Origin: Pseudomonas proteolytica
GTDB lineage: Bacteria; Pseudomonadota; Gammaproteobacteria; Pseudomonadales; Pseudomonadaceae
Assembly: GCF_007858275.1 (NCBI RefSeq)
Contig: NZ_VFEV01000012.1
Coordinates: 62,001-126,000, forward strand
DNA length: 64,000 bases
Direction of reading: 5' to 3'
Under the pieces are notes generated by a model. It ran no database searches. It worked only from the letters and a program-made list of their open reading frames with translations, and was not told the DNA's origin. Positions 1 through 9,239 of the stretch are shown here, one piece after another (position 1 is the stretch's first letter; every line of letters begins with the position of its first letter). A program made the position numbers and the translations under genes.

Positions 1-1
1 G

Positions 2-841
2 GTGCGTTTCGAACTGGGCGCCTATGCCTTGAAACCCGGCGTAAAAGTGATTGCCCCTTGGCGTGAGTGGGACCTGCTGTCCCGCGAAAAACTGATGGAT
101 TACGCTGAAAAGCACGCCATCCCGATCGAGCGCCACGGTAAGAAGAAGTCCCCGTACTCGATGGACGCCAACCTGCTGCATATCTCTTATGAAGGCGGCG
201 TGCTGGAAGACACCTGGACCGAGCACGAAGAAGACATGTGGAAGTGGACCGTCTCCCCGGAGAACGCTCCCGATAAGCCGCAGTACCTTGAACTGACCTA
301 TCGCAACGGCGATATCGTCGCGCTGGACGGCGTCGAAATGACCCCGGCCACCGTACTGGCGACCCTGAACCGTATCGGTGGCGAGCACGGTATTGGTCGT
401 CTGGATATCGTAGAGAACCGTTACGTGGGCATGAAGTCCCGTGGCTGCTACGAAACCCCAGGTGGCACCATCATGCTGCGCGCTCACCGCGCCATCGAGT
501 CCATTACCCTGGACCGCGAAGTGGCACACCTCAAAGATGAGCTGATGCCCAAGTACGCCAGCCTGATCTACACCGGTTACTGGTGGAGCCCTGAGCGCCT
601 GATGCTGCAACAGATGATCGACGCTTCCCAGGTCCATGTGAACGGTGTTGTGCGCCTGAAACTGTACAAGGGCAACGTGATCGTTACCGGTCGCAAGTCC
701 GATGAGTCGCTGTTCGATGCCAACATCGCCACGTTTGAAGAAGATGGCGGTGCTTACAATCAGGCTGACGCTGCGGGTTTCATCAAGCTCAATGCACTGC
801 GCATGCGCATTGCGGCGAACAAAGGCCGCAAGTTGTTCTGA
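2..841 (+). CDS. argG: Argininosuccinate synthase, C-terminal part (5' end outside window)
   Basis: Joins citrulline and aspartate with ATP to make argininosuccinate, the penultimate step of arginine synthesis in the cytoplasm. About 279 residues are visible, against roughly 400 for the whole enzyme, so the N-terminal ATP-binding part lies upstream of the window. The first codon here is GTG but it sits inside a conserved stretch ([20 protein letters not shown]), so it is an internal valine and not a start. The conserved segment [10 protein letters not shown] is present at about residues 151-160 of the visible part. The gene ends with TGA and is followed at once by a strong intrinsic terminator, so it is the last gene of its transcript. 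Identification is secure from near-continuous family similarity. Confidence 0.95.
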   Translation: MRFELGAYALKPGVKVIAPWREWDLLSREKLMDYAEKHAIPIERHGKKKSPYSMDANLLHISYEGGVLEDTWTEHEEDMWKWTVSPENAPDKPQYLELTYRNGDIVALDGVEMTPATVLATLNRIGGEHGIGRLDIVENRYVGMKSRGCYETPGGTIMLRAHRAIESITLDREVAHLKDELMPKYASLIYTGYWWSPERLMLQQMIDASQVHVNGVVRLKLYKGNVIVTGRKSDESLFDANIATFEEDGGAYNQADAAGFIKLNALRMRIAANKGRKLF

Positions 842-860
842 AGTATCTGAAGCCTCATAA

Positions 861-895
861 AAATGGTCCCTCGGTAAGAGGGGCCATTTTTTTTT
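861..895 (+). terminator. Intrinsic terminator of argG
   Basis: A GC-rich stem (AAATGGTCCCTC pairing with GAGGGGCCATTT, 5-nt loop) is followed by an uninterrupted run of T. It starts about 20 nt after the argG stop codon. Confidence 0.9.
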
Positions 896-1464
896 GCCTC
901 GAATTAGGGTTGGTGTTTATTGATGTTTAATGCTGTCACTCGAGAGTGAGGCTTGCGGTGTTTCTTAGTATTTTTGCGCTTGGATTTTGTATCTGAAAGT
1001 TGGTCCGCCCGGTGCGTGGTGTTAATTGTGTTTAAATCCATTCGGTTGTTTAGTAGGGCGGACGGGGTGTTTTATTTAGTTTGTGGAAATATCTGTCAGA
1101 TAATTCCAGGTATTGTCAGTAGCTATTGCACAAGGGAACTTTTTTGAAATGCCTTGGGCGGCTGCGGCGCCCGCACAAGCGGGCCGTGCAATAGGTATTT
1201 GCTGTGATTGGCGTGCGTCCCGTTTACTTTTCCGGGGCGCCGGGGGCTTTTTTTGCTCAAAATATGTTTGGCCGCGGAAAGTTCTGAAAGGCTGAACAAA
1301 AACCGACACATCCATATAGGCGTTTTTTTGTAGTCCTATTCTCATAACTTTGTGGGTTGGGTCTCTGCTTGTCGTTACTTGGGGGGGAGTGCTATGCCAA
1401 GGACGAAACGACTAGGCTATTGTGCTGGTTCTGAATAATTCGAACAGCGAAATTGGACTTGCCC
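896..1464. other. Long intergenic region without a convincing gene
   Basis: About 570 bases, more AT-rich than its neighbours. Short open frames on both strands look like chance: no ribosome-binding site, no recognisable protein. Structures seen: an 8-bp inverted repeat (GTCCGCCC at 1003-1010, GGGCGGAC at 1056-1063), a small hairpin GCCCGC-ACAA-GCGGGC near 1170-1185, and a hairpin at 1215-1240 followed by a T run at 1248-1254. It may hold the promoter of the downstream regulator and possibly a small RNA, but no RNA family was recognised. Confidence 0.4.
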
Positions 1465-2097
1465 ATGAATAAAGTGCTGATCGTGGATGATCATCCCGTC
1501 ATTCGTCTTGCTGTACGCATGCTAATGGAACGTCATGGTTATGAGGTCGTTGCAGAGACCGATAACGGAGTCGACGCGTTGCAACTAGCACGGGAGCATA
1601 TGCCGGATATTGTCATCCTGGATATTGGAATCCCCAAACTTGACGGCCTGGAAGTTATTTGTCGCCTGTCTTCCACAAAACAGGTGCAACCGTTCAAGGT
1701 ACTGGTGCTGACCTCACAGGCGCCCGGCCACTTTTCCATGCGCTGCATGCAGGCCGGCGCAGCGGGCTACGTGTGCAAGCAGCAGGACCTCACCGAGTTG
1801 CTGAGCGCGATCAAGGCGGTGCTGTCTGGCTACAGCTACTTCCCCAACCAAGCACTCAACTCGGTGCGCTCCACACAGGGCAACACCAGTGAAGCCGATA
1901 TGGTCGAGCGGCTCTCAGGCCGGGAGATGATGGTGTTGCAGCAATTGGCCCAGGGAAAGACCAACAAGGAGATCGCTGATGGGATGTTCCTCAGCAACAA
2001 GACGGTGAGCACGTACAAGACTCGCTTGCTGCTCAAGCTCAATGCCCGGTCCCTGGTGGACCTGATCGAGCTCGCTCAGCGTAACGGCCTGGTTTAA
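1465..2097 (+). CDS. NarL/FixJ-family response regulator (BvgA/EvgA/RocA type)
   Basis: A two-component transcription regulator of 210 residues. Residues 1-120 form the receiver domain: acidic pair in VDDHP, phospho-acceptor Asp in VILDIGIP, Thr in LVLTSQ, and Lys in VCKQQD. Residues about 145-210 form a LuxR-type helix-turn-helix (LSGREMMVLQQLAQGKTNKEIA...STYKTRLLLKL). ATG 1465 starts the protein exactly at the receiver domain; the in-frame TTG 12 nt upstream is less likely. No clear Shine-Dalgarno is visible. No sensor kinase gene is adjacent, so it is an orphan regulator in this window. It resembles Pseudomonas RocA/BvgA-like regulators that can act on fimbrial genes, but its targets cannot be told from sequence. 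Confidence 0.85.
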   Translation: MNKVLIVDDHPVIRLAVRMLMERHGYEVVAETDNGVDALQLAREHMPDIVILDIGIPKLDGLEVICRLSSTKQVQPFKVLVLTSQAPGHFSMRCMQAGAAGYVCKQQDLTELLSAIKAVLSGYSYFPNQALNSVRSTQGNTSEADMVERLSGREMMVLQQLAQGKTNKEIADGMFLSNKTVSTYKTRLLLKLNARSLVDLIELAQRNGLV

Positions 2098-2120
2098 GAA
2101 GCAGGGAGCAACAGGCAGGA

Positions 2121-2143
2121 AAAGCCTCCATGGCGGAGGCTTC
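2121..2143 (+). terminator. Hairpin terminator after the response regulator
   Basis: AGCCTCC-ATGGC-GGAGGCT forms a compact 7-bp stem 25 nt after the stop codon. The T tract is short, so termination may be partial. The hairpin also lies downstream of the convergent small gene at 2159-2341 and may serve both. Confidence 0.6.
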
Positions 2144-2158
2144 TGTGTGATCGCTTGG

Positions 2159-2341
2159 CTAGAGATCGAAATCGTATTCGGCCAACTGTTTTTGCAAGCG
2201 TCGCTCTTCCAGAAGGTTGTCGATGGTGCGGCGTTTGCTCAAATTGGTCTTGGCAACTTCTACAGGTGCCTCGGCTGCCTCGTCGGCGTCGGTGGCCACA
2301 AAGTCATCTTCTACATCCAGTTGTTCTTTGCCAGTGCTCAT
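2159..2341 (-). CDS. PA3496-family small acidic protein (putative envelope integrity protein)
   Basis: A 60-residue protein with an acidic N-terminal half (EQLDVEDDFVATDADEAAEA) and a basic, conserved C-terminal segment (KRRTIDNLLEERRLQKQLAEYDFDL) likely to be helical. No signal peptide or membrane segment is seen. The conserved C-terminus and its place beside nth match the small PA3496 family of Pseudomonas, named as putative envelope integrity proteins; the molecular function is not established. It lies 107 bp downstream of nth on the same strand and may be transcribed with it or from its own promoter. Confidence 0.8.
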   Translation of the reverse strand: MSTGKEQLDVEDDFVATDADEAAEAPVEVAKTNLSKRRTIDNLLEERRLQKQLAEYDFDL

Positions 2342-2448
2342 AAGGTTAACTCCAGGCTAAGACTGCCGTTGGGGCTCCTTATATCGACAATCTTGCACCG
2401 GGTAAAAAAGATTTTTTCAATCGACTGATCAATAAAAGCAATGATTGC

Positions 2449-3087
2449 TCAATCGTCCGACGTCTTTTCCTTGTATTCACACAAATCTTCGATGCGACAG
2501 CTGCCACAGCGCGGCTTGCGGGCCTGGCACACATAACGACCGTGCAGGATCAACCAATGGTGTGAGTCGAGCAGGTAAGGTTTGGGTACAAACTTCATCA
2601 GTTGCTTCTCCACTTCGACCACATTCTTGCCCGGAGCGATTCCGGTGCGGTTGCTGACGCGGAAAATGTGGGTGTCCACCGCCATGGTCAATTGGCGAAA
2701 TGCAGTATTGAGCACCACATTGGCGGTCTTGCGGCCTACGCCGGGCAGTGCCTCGAGTGCTTCCCGGGTTTCTGGCACTTCTCCACCATGCAACTCGACC
2801 AGCAACCGGCAGGTTTCAATGACGTTTTTCGCCTTGCTGTTGTAAAGGCCAATGGTCTTGATGTACTGCGACAACCCTTCAACCCCCAGGGCGTGGATCG
2901 CGGCCGGGGTGTTGGCGACCGGGAACAGCTTGGCCGTGGCCTTGTTAACGCCCACGTCCGTCGATTGCGCAGACAGGATCACGGCAATCAGCAACTCGAA
3001 CGGCGACGAGTAGGCCAGTTCGGTCTTGGGCTCCGGGTTGTCCTCGTGAAACCGGCGAAAGATCTCCAGGCGTTTTGCGGCATTCAT
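2449..3087 (-). CDS. nth: Endonuclease III
   Basis: A DNA N-glycosylase/AP lyase that removes oxidised pyrimidines in base excision repair. It has 212 residues, the usual size. The helix-hairpin-helix is at LPGVGRKTANVV with the catalytic Lys, the catalytic Asp is in VDTHIFRVSNR, and the C-terminal 4Fe-4S motif has four cysteines in C-x6-C-x2-C-x5-C (CQARKPRCGSCRIEDLC). The start is ATG 3087 (MNAAKRLEIF); a longer in-frame extension upstream would run into the RnfE gene and has no family support. It is the last gene of the rnf-like operon, as in enterobacteria where nth follows rsxE. Confidence 0.95.
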   Translation of the reverse strand: MNAAKRLEIFRRFHEDNPEPKTELAYSSPFELLIAVILSAQSTDVGVNKATAKLFPVANTPAAIHALGVEGLSQYIKTIGLYNSKAKNVIETCRLLVELHGGEVPETREALEALPGVGRKTANVVLNTAFRQLTMAVDTHIFRVSNRTGIAPGKNVVEVEKQLMKFVPKPYLLDSHHWLILHGRYVCQARKPRCGSCRIEDLCEYKEKTSDD

Positions 3088-3103
3088 GGCGCGAGCTGTT
3101 CCT

Positions 3104-3607
3104 TCAAAGAGGTGTGCGGCGTTGGGTCCAGGCTTGCCACCCGGCAAGCAGTAACCCGAGCAGGATAAACCCTGTAGGGGCAAGGATGGCGATGCTGCTG
3201 CCGAGTAAAAAACGCAATAGGGTGAGTGCGAGCAGCAACCCGGCGGATACGGCGAACAGTTGGAGCCGCGCCCTGCGCCGGTCGGTGGCGAACAAACCCT
3301 CATGCTCAAGCAGTACGCATTGCATACCGATCAGCGCCAGGTATGCCCCCACGGGTGTAGACGGGCCTAAGGCCAGGGCTTGCGCCACTAAATGCGCGCA
3401 ACTGACCCAAGTGGTGGCCAGCAACACATTGGCAGCCAGCCGCCAGTTGCCACTGAGGTGGTTGCGTACCCAGCCGCAGCTGCAGCCATGCAACGTCAAG
3501 ATCGTTACCCACAGAGCCCAGAAGGCCACAGCGCTCGCCAGCGTAGCGCTGACACCCAGCAGCGCAGGCAGCAGCAACAGGCTGCCGAGGGCGAATGGCT
3601 TAGTCAT
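3104..3607 (-). CDS. rnfE: Divergent RnfE/RsxE-like membrane subunit
   Basis: A 167-residue, very hydrophobic protein with about five or six membrane helices. It is assigned to RnfE by position (between rnfG and nth) and weak similarity. Canonical RnfE is longer, about 230 residues. The segment LLLLPALLGVSAT lines up with the canonical LLGLCPLLAVTST, but the cluster-binding cysteine is replaced. The second site is kept as GMQC, where canonical RnfE has VTNC. ATG 3607 overlaps the end of rnfG by 8 nt. The short length and lost residue suggest an altered role. Similarity is low, so function is inferred mainly from gene order. Confidence 0.7.
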   Translation of the reverse strand: MTKPFALGSLLLLPALLGVSATLASAVAFWALWVTILTLHGCSCGWVRNHLSGNWRLAANVLLATTWVSCAHLVAQALALGPSTPVGAYLALIGMQCVLLEHEGLFATDRRRARLQLFAVSAGLLLALTLLRFLLGSSIAILAPTGFILLGLLLAGWQAWTQRRTPL

Positions 3608-4205
3608 GGCCGGTGGTCTCCAGCAGCGCCTGACGATGCTCGTCAAAGTAACGCAAGGCATCATGGATTGCGTTGATCACCGCGCGGGAGGTAATAGTCG
3701 CACCGGCCATCTGGTCAAACTGGCCGCTGTCTTTCTTCAGCGCCCAAACCTGTGGGTTTTCCCGCGACAGGCCCTTGAATGAGGCCAGCCACGCATTGCC
3801 AGGCTCGCCAATGTGCCCGCCCAGGCTCGGCGTTTCTCTGTGCTCCAGGGTCTTTACCCCGAGCAGCTTGGCGTTGTGGTCGATGGCAATCAGCAACTCT
3901 ATGCGCCCACCGTATCCATCGACCTGCGAGCGCAGCACCACCGCACTGGGGGTGCCGGCCAAGGTCGCGCGGTAACCACCCAGCAGTTGACTGTTGTCCA
4001 GCATTCCCGAGGTGATGCCTAAAGGCTGCTCCAGCGGTTGATTGTCATAGCTGCCAACGGGCAGCACATCCAACAGCGCCCGACTGTGCATTTCACGCAG
4101 CTGCGCGGCAATCGGCTTGGCGGTCAGCTGTTGCAGGCCTATCGTCAGGCCCGCCACGCCGATGGCGATCAGCAGCACGATCACGGCTTGAGACGTGCGC
4201 TTCAT
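3600..4205 (-). CDS. rnfG: RnfG/RsxG-like subunit with covalent FMN motif
   Basis: A 201-residue periplasmic flavoprotein subunit of the Rnf-like complex. An N-terminal membrane anchor (about residues 7-27, VIVLLIAIGVAGLTIGLQQL) is followed by an FMN-binding domain. The flavinylation motif is AGATITS (about residue 167), preceded by DQM as in E. coli RsxG, so the FMN-bonding threonine is kept. The start overlaps the rnfD stop by 4 nt (ATGA), showing translational coupling. Unlike RnfA and RnfE here, this subunit looks fully functional. Confidence 0.9.
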   Translation of the reverse strand: MKRTSQAVIVLLIAIGVAGLTIGLQQLTAKPIAAQLREMHSRALLDVLPVGSYDNQPLEQPLGITSGMLDNSQLLGGYRATLAGTPSAVVLRSQVDGYGGRIELLIAIDHNAKLLGVKTLEHRETPSLGGHIGEPGNAWLASFKGLSRENPQVWALKKDSGQFDQMAGATITSRAVINAIHDALRYFDEHRQALLETTGHD

Positions 4206-5167
4206 GCCTTCACCGCCTGCGGCCGCGTCCAGCGCTCAAGTGCCGGCACCGCCAGGTTCATCATCAGCACCGCAAACGCCAGGCCACCCGGGTAACTGCC
4301 CCAGGTGCGGATCAGATAGGTCAGCACTCCCACGCCCACACCAAACAGCAGGCGCGCCCGCGCACTTTTCGCACCCGACACGGGCTCGGTGATGATAAAG
4401 AAGGCCCCGAGCATGGTGGCCCCGGTCAACAGATGAAACAGCGGCGAGCCGTGGGAGTCGGACCCGGAGCCGTTCCAGCACAGCAAGCTGATAACAAACA
4501 GGCTGGCAAGCATGCCCACCGGCGCATGCCAACTGAAGACTCGTTGCTGCAGCAAAAAGAGGCCGCCCGCGAGAAACGCCAGGTTCACCCACTCGCTGCC
4601 TTTACCGGCGATTTGGCCGAAGGCCGGGTGGCGGGCAAACAGCTCATCGATGGTCAGGCTGTTGTTGATGCGCAAAGCGTCCAGCGCCGTGGCTCGGGCC
4701 CAGGCATCGGCGGTCTCGCCGTGCAGGCCGAACACCTGCTGCAGGCCGGCCAGCAGGTCGAAGCCATGGGACGCCGGCCAATGGGTCATCGGTTGGGGGA
4801 AAGCCAGCAGCATCAGCGCATAACCGAGCATGGCCGGGTTGAAGGGGTTCTGTTTGCCGCCATACAGGTGTTTGCCCAACAGCAATCCACTGCTGACGGC
4901 GCCCAGGCATAACCACCACGGGCAATAAGGGGGCAGCGCGAGGGCCAGCAGCGTCGCGCTGACCAGGCCGCTCAGGTCGTTGGAACCCTGACCGCGCAAC
5001 CGGCGCACCCCGGCTTCGACTGCCCATGCGCAGGTGCCGGCCAGCAACAGATTGATCAACACGCCCCAGCCATATAGCCAGAACAGCACCAGCAAGCCAG
5101 GCGTTGCCGCCATTAACAGGCGCTGCATGGCCTGTTGCTGGCGCTCGATAACGTCAGGCGCCGACAT
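4202..5167 (-). CDS. rnfD: RnfD/RsxD-like membrane subunit with FMN motif
   Basis: An integral membrane subunit of about 321 residues with multiple helices. The covalent-flavin motif is seen in [21 protein letters not shown], which lines up with the canonical SGAT motif of RsxD. ATG 5167 (MSAPDVIER) overlaps the 3' end of the rnfB gene by 14 nt; an ATG six bases upstream (5173) is an alternative. In canonical operons rnfC lies between rnfB and rnfD. Here the two genes overlap, so there is no room for rnfC. Identification is good. Confidence 0.88.
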   Translation of the reverse strand: MSAPDVIERQQQAMQRLLMAATPGLLVLFWLYGWGVLINLLLAGTCAWAVEAGVRRLRGQGSNDLSGLVSATLLALALPPYCPWWLCLGAVSSGLLLGKHLYGGKQNPFNPAMLGYALMLLAFPQPMTHWPASHGFDLLAGLQQVFGLHGETADAWARATALDALRINNSLTIDELFARHPAFGQIAGKGSEWVNLAFLAGGLFLLQQRVFSWHAPVGMLASLFVISLLCWNGSGSDSHGSPLFHLLTGATMLGAFFIITEPVSGAKSARARLLFGVGVGVLTYLIRTWGSYPGGLAFAVLMMNLAVPALERWTRPQAVKA

Positions 5168-6362
5168 GTTCATCCACCAAGCGCTGGGCCTCATCCAGGC
5201 GCTGCCTGGCGTTCGTCAACTCGGTTGTACTGCTGGCAGGTTGGCGCTCGAGTTTGCTCAGGTCGGCGCGGGCATAGGCCAGCGCCGTCTTCAACTGGCG
5301 AAGCTGGCTGTCGATGGGCCGCTTCTCGACACGTTGCAGGTCAGGCCGAGGCTGCTCGGAGGTTTCTTCGGCGGCATGCAAGGCCTGTTCGGCGGCGGTC
5401 AGGGCTGCAGACAGCGTGGTCAGTTGCTCGGCATCGGCCAGGGTGTCCTGGGCTTTTTTCAGCGCGGCGCGGCGTATGGCCAGCTGGATTTTTGCCTGCT
5501 TGAGCCCAGGATCTTTAATGGCCTTGGGAGGCGTCGCCGCAGGGGCGTTTGCTTGAAGCGCGATCAATGCCTGTTCGGCGCACTCAAATTGCTGCTGCAG
5601 GATGATCAATTGCGACTGCTGCTCAAAGGTCGGCGGATGGCCAAAGGCTTTCAAGGATTTGTGCAGTTGGGCCCGGCTCATGGCCAGGTTGATCTTGGCT
5701 TTTTTAAGCGCTGCGTCGATGTCTGCGGCTTTTTGCGCACGCACGCGTTCGATGGCGGCCTGTAGCGGATTGCTATTGATCGCTTCGCTGGGGGCCGGGC
5801 GTTGGTTGCGGGCGAGGCGTTCGGCCAGCTTGTGCGCTTCCTCGCGTTGCAGCCGTGCATTGCGCTGCTCGAAGCGACGCCGGGCGCGATCACGCTTGGT
5901 CGCTCGCGCCTGGCGCTCCTCGGCCGTAGTGGCATAGCCCGCGACAATCGGCAGTACCGTGGCCTGGGGCAGTGGCAGCATGTCGATGCAATCCACCGGG
6001 CAAGGCGCAACACACAGGTCGCAGCCGGTGCATTCATCCACGATAACGGTGTGCATCAGCTTGGCCGCGCCGACAATCGCATCCACCGGGCAGGCCTGGA
6101 TGCACTTGGTGCAGCCGATGCACTCGGCCTCGCGGATGAAGGCAACCTGCGCGGGGGCTTCGCCACGGGCGCGGTCCAGCTCCAAGGGGGGCAAGCTCAA
6201 CAACTGCGCCAGCTCGGCAATGGTCTCGGTGCCGCCCGGGGGGCACTTGTTGATGGCTTCGCCCTGGGCGATACCCTCGGCGTAGGGGCTGCAACCCGGG
6301 TGCCCGCATTTGCCGCATTGGGTCTGGGGCAGCAGGGCATCGATACGTTGAATCAGGCTCAT
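5154..6362 (-). CDS. rnfB: RnfB-like ferredoxin subunit with RnfC-like repetitive C-terminal tail
   Basis: A 402-residue iron-sulfur protein of the Rnf-like complex. Residues 1-60 carry the first cluster motif (C16, C19, C24, C40, in [10 protein letters not shown]...NKC). Residues about 80-135 hold two 4Fe-4S ferredoxin motifs ([12 protein letters not shown] and [12 protein letters not shown]). The N-terminal membrane helix of E. coli RsxB is absent. From about residue 150 to the end is a long Ala/Lys/Arg/Gln-rich, probably coiled-coil tail. It includes [18 protein letters not shown] and [11 protein letters not shown], which resemble the repetitive C-terminal tail of E. coli RsxC, and three related repeats ([39 protein letters not shown]). 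rnfC itself is missing. A fusion of rnfB with the end of rnfC is the likely explanation. Confidence 0.9.
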   Translation of the reverse strand: MSLIQRIDALLPQTQCGKCGHPGCSPYAEGIAQGEAINKCPPGGTETIAELAQLLSLPPLELDRARGEAPAQVAFIREAECIGCTKCIQACPVDAIVGAAKLMHTVIVDECTGCDLCVAPCPVDCIDMLPLPQATVLPIVAGYATTAEERQARATKRDRARRRFEQRNARLQREEAHKLAERLARNQRPAPSEAINSNPLQAAIERVRAQKAADIDAALKKAKINLAMSRAQLHKSLKAFGHPPTFEQQSQLIILQQQFECAEQALIALQANAPAATPPKAIKDPGLKQAKIQLAIRRAALKKAQDTLADAEQLTTLSAALTAAEQALHAAEETSEQPRPDLQRVEKRPIDSQLRQLKTALAYARADLSKLERQPASSTTELTNARQRLDEAQRLVDEHVGA

Positions 6363-6910
6363 GGTTTGATCATTGCGTTTAAGCCCAGGAACGCCACCGC
6401 CAGCAGCCCGGCACTCAGCAGGTCCACGGGCAGGCCGTTGAAGGGCCTGGGGATATCGTTTTCGTCTATTCGCTGGCGCAGGTCGTTGAACAGGCTGAGG
6501 ACCAGCCAGAACGCGGGGCCGATGCCCAGGCTATAGATCAGCTCGCCTGCGTTGCCCGGGCCCAGGAGGGCCACGCTGAGTACGCCGGTGCTAGCCAGCA
6601 GCGGCACCCATAACCCATCGAAGGGCAGTGCGGGCACGCGGCGGGCAAGCGCATTCAGCAACGGCTGGCTCAATAGAATCACCACGGGTACATAAGCAAA
6701 CAGCCATAACGCGCCCAGCGCCAAGGGTTGTAATACAAATTTATCCAGCAGGCAGGCCGATAGGCCGCTGAATGCGACCAACAACATGGTCGCCAACCCC
6801 AGGGCATGCACCCGCCGCCGCTCCAGCTGTGGATCACCGGGCAGCGTCAGACGCAGCAGGTAATGGCTGATCAGGGCGGCGCTGAGAAGGGCGACAAGCA
6901 GTTCGGTCAT
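6359..6910 (-). CDS. rnfA: Divergent RnfA/RsxA-like membrane subunit
   Basis: A 183-residue protein with about six hydrophobic helices; first gene of the rnf-like operon. Similarity to RsxA is clear in the C-terminal third ([32 protein letters not shown]). Canonical RnfA carries cysteines near residue 25 (GLCPFMG) and in TTNC, which hold a membrane [2Fe-2S] cluster with RnfE. Here the matching stretches read RLTLPG and LAST, and the protein has only one cysteine, elsewhere. The stop overlaps the rnfB start (ATGA). Electron transfer across the membrane by the usual route looks impaired or changed. Confidence 0.75.
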   Translation of the reverse strand: MTELLVALLSAALISHYLLRLTLPGDPQLERRRVHALGLATMLLVAFSGLSACLLDKFVLQPLALGALWLFAYVPVVILLSQPLLNALARRVPALPFDGLWVPLLASTGVLSVALLGPGNAGELIYSLGIGPAFWLVLSLFNDLRQRIDENDIPRPFNGLPVDLLSAGLLAVAFLGLNAMIKP

Positions 6911-6977
6911 GGTCGAGCCGGTTAAGCAAACAGGGCCTGATTATCCGGCAAGCAGGAAGAGGGTACTAGCGCAAACC

Positions 6978-7008
6978 GCCCTGTCGCGGCCAATCACCGC
7001 GACAGGGC
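6978..7008 (-). terminator. metG: Hairpin after metG
   Basis: A perfect 12-bp stem (GCCCTGTCGCGG / CCGCGACAGGGC) with a 7-nt loop lies just past the metG stop codon, between metG and rnfA. The T tract on the minus strand is weak, so read-through into rnfA is possible. Confidence 0.65.
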
Positions 7009-7016
7009 ACTTCGGG

Positions 7017-9068
7017 TTACTTGATGCGCTGGCCAGGCTTGGCGCCGCTGTCCGGGCTGAGCAGGTAGATTTCCTCGCCGCCGGGACCTGCCGCCATCAC
7101 CATGCCTTCGGAAATACCGAACTTCATTTTCCGTGGCTTGAGGTTGGCGATCATCATGGTCAGCCGACCATCGAGCTTGGACGGATCCGGATAGGCACTC
7201 TTGATCCCGGAGAACACATTACGCTGCTCATCACCGATATCCAGAGTCAGGCGCAACAGCTTGTCGGCGCCTTCCACGGCTTCGGCCTTGATGATCAGTG
7301 CAACCCGCAGGTCCACCGCGGCAAACGCGTCGAAGTCGATTTCCGGCGACAGCGGATCCTTGGCCAGCTCGCCATTGCCCGCTGGGGCTGCCTGGCCGGT
7401 ATCGGTCTGGCTGGCAGTCAGGTCTTCCTTGGAGGCGTCCGTCATGGCCTGTACCTTGACCGGGTCGATACGGGTCATCAGCGGCTTGAATTCGTTGAGC
7501 TGATGGTTGTTGAGCAGGCTGGTGTGGTCATTCCAGGTCAACGGTGCAACGTTGAGGAACGCCTCGGCGTCAGCGGCCAGCAACGGCAGCACCGGCTTGA
7601 GGAAGATCACCAACTGGCGGAACAGGTTGATGCCGGTGGCGCAGATGGCCTGGACTTCATCCTGCTTGCCTTCCTGCTTGTTCAATGACCACGGCGCCTT
7701 GTCGGCGATCCAGGCGTTGGCACGGTCGGCCAGGCCCATGATCTCGCGCATGGCACGGGCAAAGTCGCGGGCTTCATAGGCATCGGCGATGCTTGGCGCG
7801 GCGGCCAGGAAGGCGTCGGTCAGCTCCGGCGCGGCGTTGACCGGCACCATCACGCCAGCATTGCCCTTGTGGATAAACCCGGCGCAACGGCTGGCGATGT
7901 TGACCACCTTGCCCACCAGGTCCGAATTGACCTTCTGCACGAAGTCTTCCAGGTTCAGGTCCAGGTCGTCGACGCCACGGCCCAGCTTGGAGGCGTAGTA
8001 GTAGCGCAGGTATTCCGGCGACAGGTGGTCCAGATAGGTGCGCGCCTTGATAAAGGTGCCACGGGACTTGGACATCTTCTGGCCATTGACCGTCAGGTAA
8101 CCGTGTACGGCGATGCCGGTTGGCTTGCGGTAGCCCGAACCTTCGAGCATTGCCGGCCAGAACAGGGCGTGGAAGTTGACGATATCCTTGCCGATGAAAT
8201 GGTACAGCTCGGCGGTGGAGTCCTTGCCCCAGAACGCGTCGAAGTCCAGCTCAGGCGTGCGGTCGCAGAGGTTCTTGAAGCTGGCCATGTAGCCGATCGG
8301 CGCATCCAGCCATACATAAAAGTATTTGCCCGGCTCATCGGGGATCTCGAAGCCGAAGTACGGCGCATCGCGGGAGATGTCCCACTGTTGCAGTCCGGCA
8401 TCCAGCCATTCGGCGATCTTGTTCGCCACCGCGTCCTGCAGGGTGCCGCTGCGGGTCCAGGTCTGCAGCATTTCCTGGAAGTCCGGGAGCTTGAAGAAGA
8501 AGTGCTGGGAATCCTTGAGCACCGGGGTGGCGCCCGAGATCGCCGACTTCGGATCCTTCAGGTCGGTCGGTGCGTAGGTGGCACCGCATTTTTCGCAGTT
8601 GTCGCCGTACTGGTCTTCAGTGCCGCACTTGGGGCAGGTGCCCTTGATGAAGCGGTCGGCCAGGAACATTTTCTTTTCCGGGTCGAAATACTGGGTGATC
8701 GAGCGCGTGGCAATGTGCCCGGCATCACGCAGCTTCAGGTAGATCTGGCTCGACAGCTCGCGGTTTTCTTCGGCGTGGGTCGAGTGGAAGTTGTCGAAAT
8801 CCACCAGGAACTCGGCAAAGTCGGCGCTATGTTCAGCCTGGACGTTGGCGATCAGTTGTTCCGGGGTGATGCCTTCCTTTTCGGCGCGCAACATGATGGC
8901 CGAACCGTGGGCGTCGTCCGCGCAGACATAAATGCATTGATTGCCGCGATGCTTCTGGAAGCGCACCCACATATCGGTCTGGATGTACTCAAGCATATGG
9001 CCAAGATGGATGGAACCATTGGCATAGGGCAGGGCGCTGGTGACGAGGATCTTGCGTGGCTCGGACAT
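7017..9068 (-). CDS. metG: Methionine--tRNA ligase
   Basis: Charges both elongator and initiator tRNA-Met in the cytoplasm. 683 residues, the usual long type. The HIGH signature is HLGH (about residue 22), the zinc knuckle is [17 protein letters not shown] (about residues 145-161), and KMSKS lies near residue 335. The C-terminal 110 residues form the tRNA-binding/dimerisation domain ([12 protein letters not shown]). It is divergent from mrp, with 171 bp between the two starts. Identification is secure. Confidence 0.97.
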   Translation of the reverse strand: MSEPRKILVTSALPYANGSIHLGHMLEYIQTDMWVRFQKHRGNQCIYVCADDAHGSAIMLRAEKEGITPEQLIANVQAEHSADFAEFLVDFDNFHSTHAEENRELSSQIYLKLRDAGHIATRSITQYFDPEKKMFLADRFIKGTCPKCGTEDQYGDNCEKCGATYAPTDLKDPKSAISGATPVLKDSQHFFFKLPDFQEMLQTWTRSGTLQDAVANKIAEWLDAGLQQWDISRDAPYFGFEIPDEPGKYFYVWLDAPIGYMASFKNLCDRTPELDFDAFWGKDSTAELYHFIGKDIVNFHALFWPAMLEGSGYRKPTGIAVHGYLTVNGQKMSKSRGTFIKARTYLDHLSPEYLRYYYASKLGRGVDDLDLNLEDFVQKVNSDLVGKVVNIASRCAGFIHKGNAGVMVPVNAAPELTDAFLAAAPSIADAYEARDFARAMREIMGLADRANAWIADKAPWSLNKQEGKQDEVQAICATGINLFRQLVIFLKPVLPLLAADAEAFLNVAPLTWNDHTSLLNNHQLNEFKPLMTRIDPVKVQAMTDASKEDLTASQTDTGQAAPAGNGELAKDPLSPEIDFDAFAAVDLRVALIIKAEAVEGADKLLRLTLDIGDEQRNVFSGIKSAYPDPSKLDGRLTMMIANLKPRKMKFGISEGMVMAAGPGGEEIYLLSPDSGAKPGQRIK

Positions 9069-9239
9069 GGGGCTCGGCTACTTGATGAAACGGAGGTCGG
9101 CCACTATAAAGCGCCGGGAAATTTATTTCACCCCGTGAGGCTGTTTCAGGGTTTTCCAATGTCGCGAAAGCGTGCCCCTCAAGCGCGGGAACGGTTAGGA
9201 TAGCCGCCTGTTTTAGTCTGTCTTTTCCGGGAGTAGCCC

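Noticed and set aside
2..4. GTG at the window edge as start of argG
   Set aside because: It codes for a conserved internal residue of argininosuccinate synthase; the true start lies upstream of the window.
953..1345. Short ORFs in the argG-regulator gap
   Set aside because: No Shine-Dalgarno, no recognisable family, overlapping frames on both strands.
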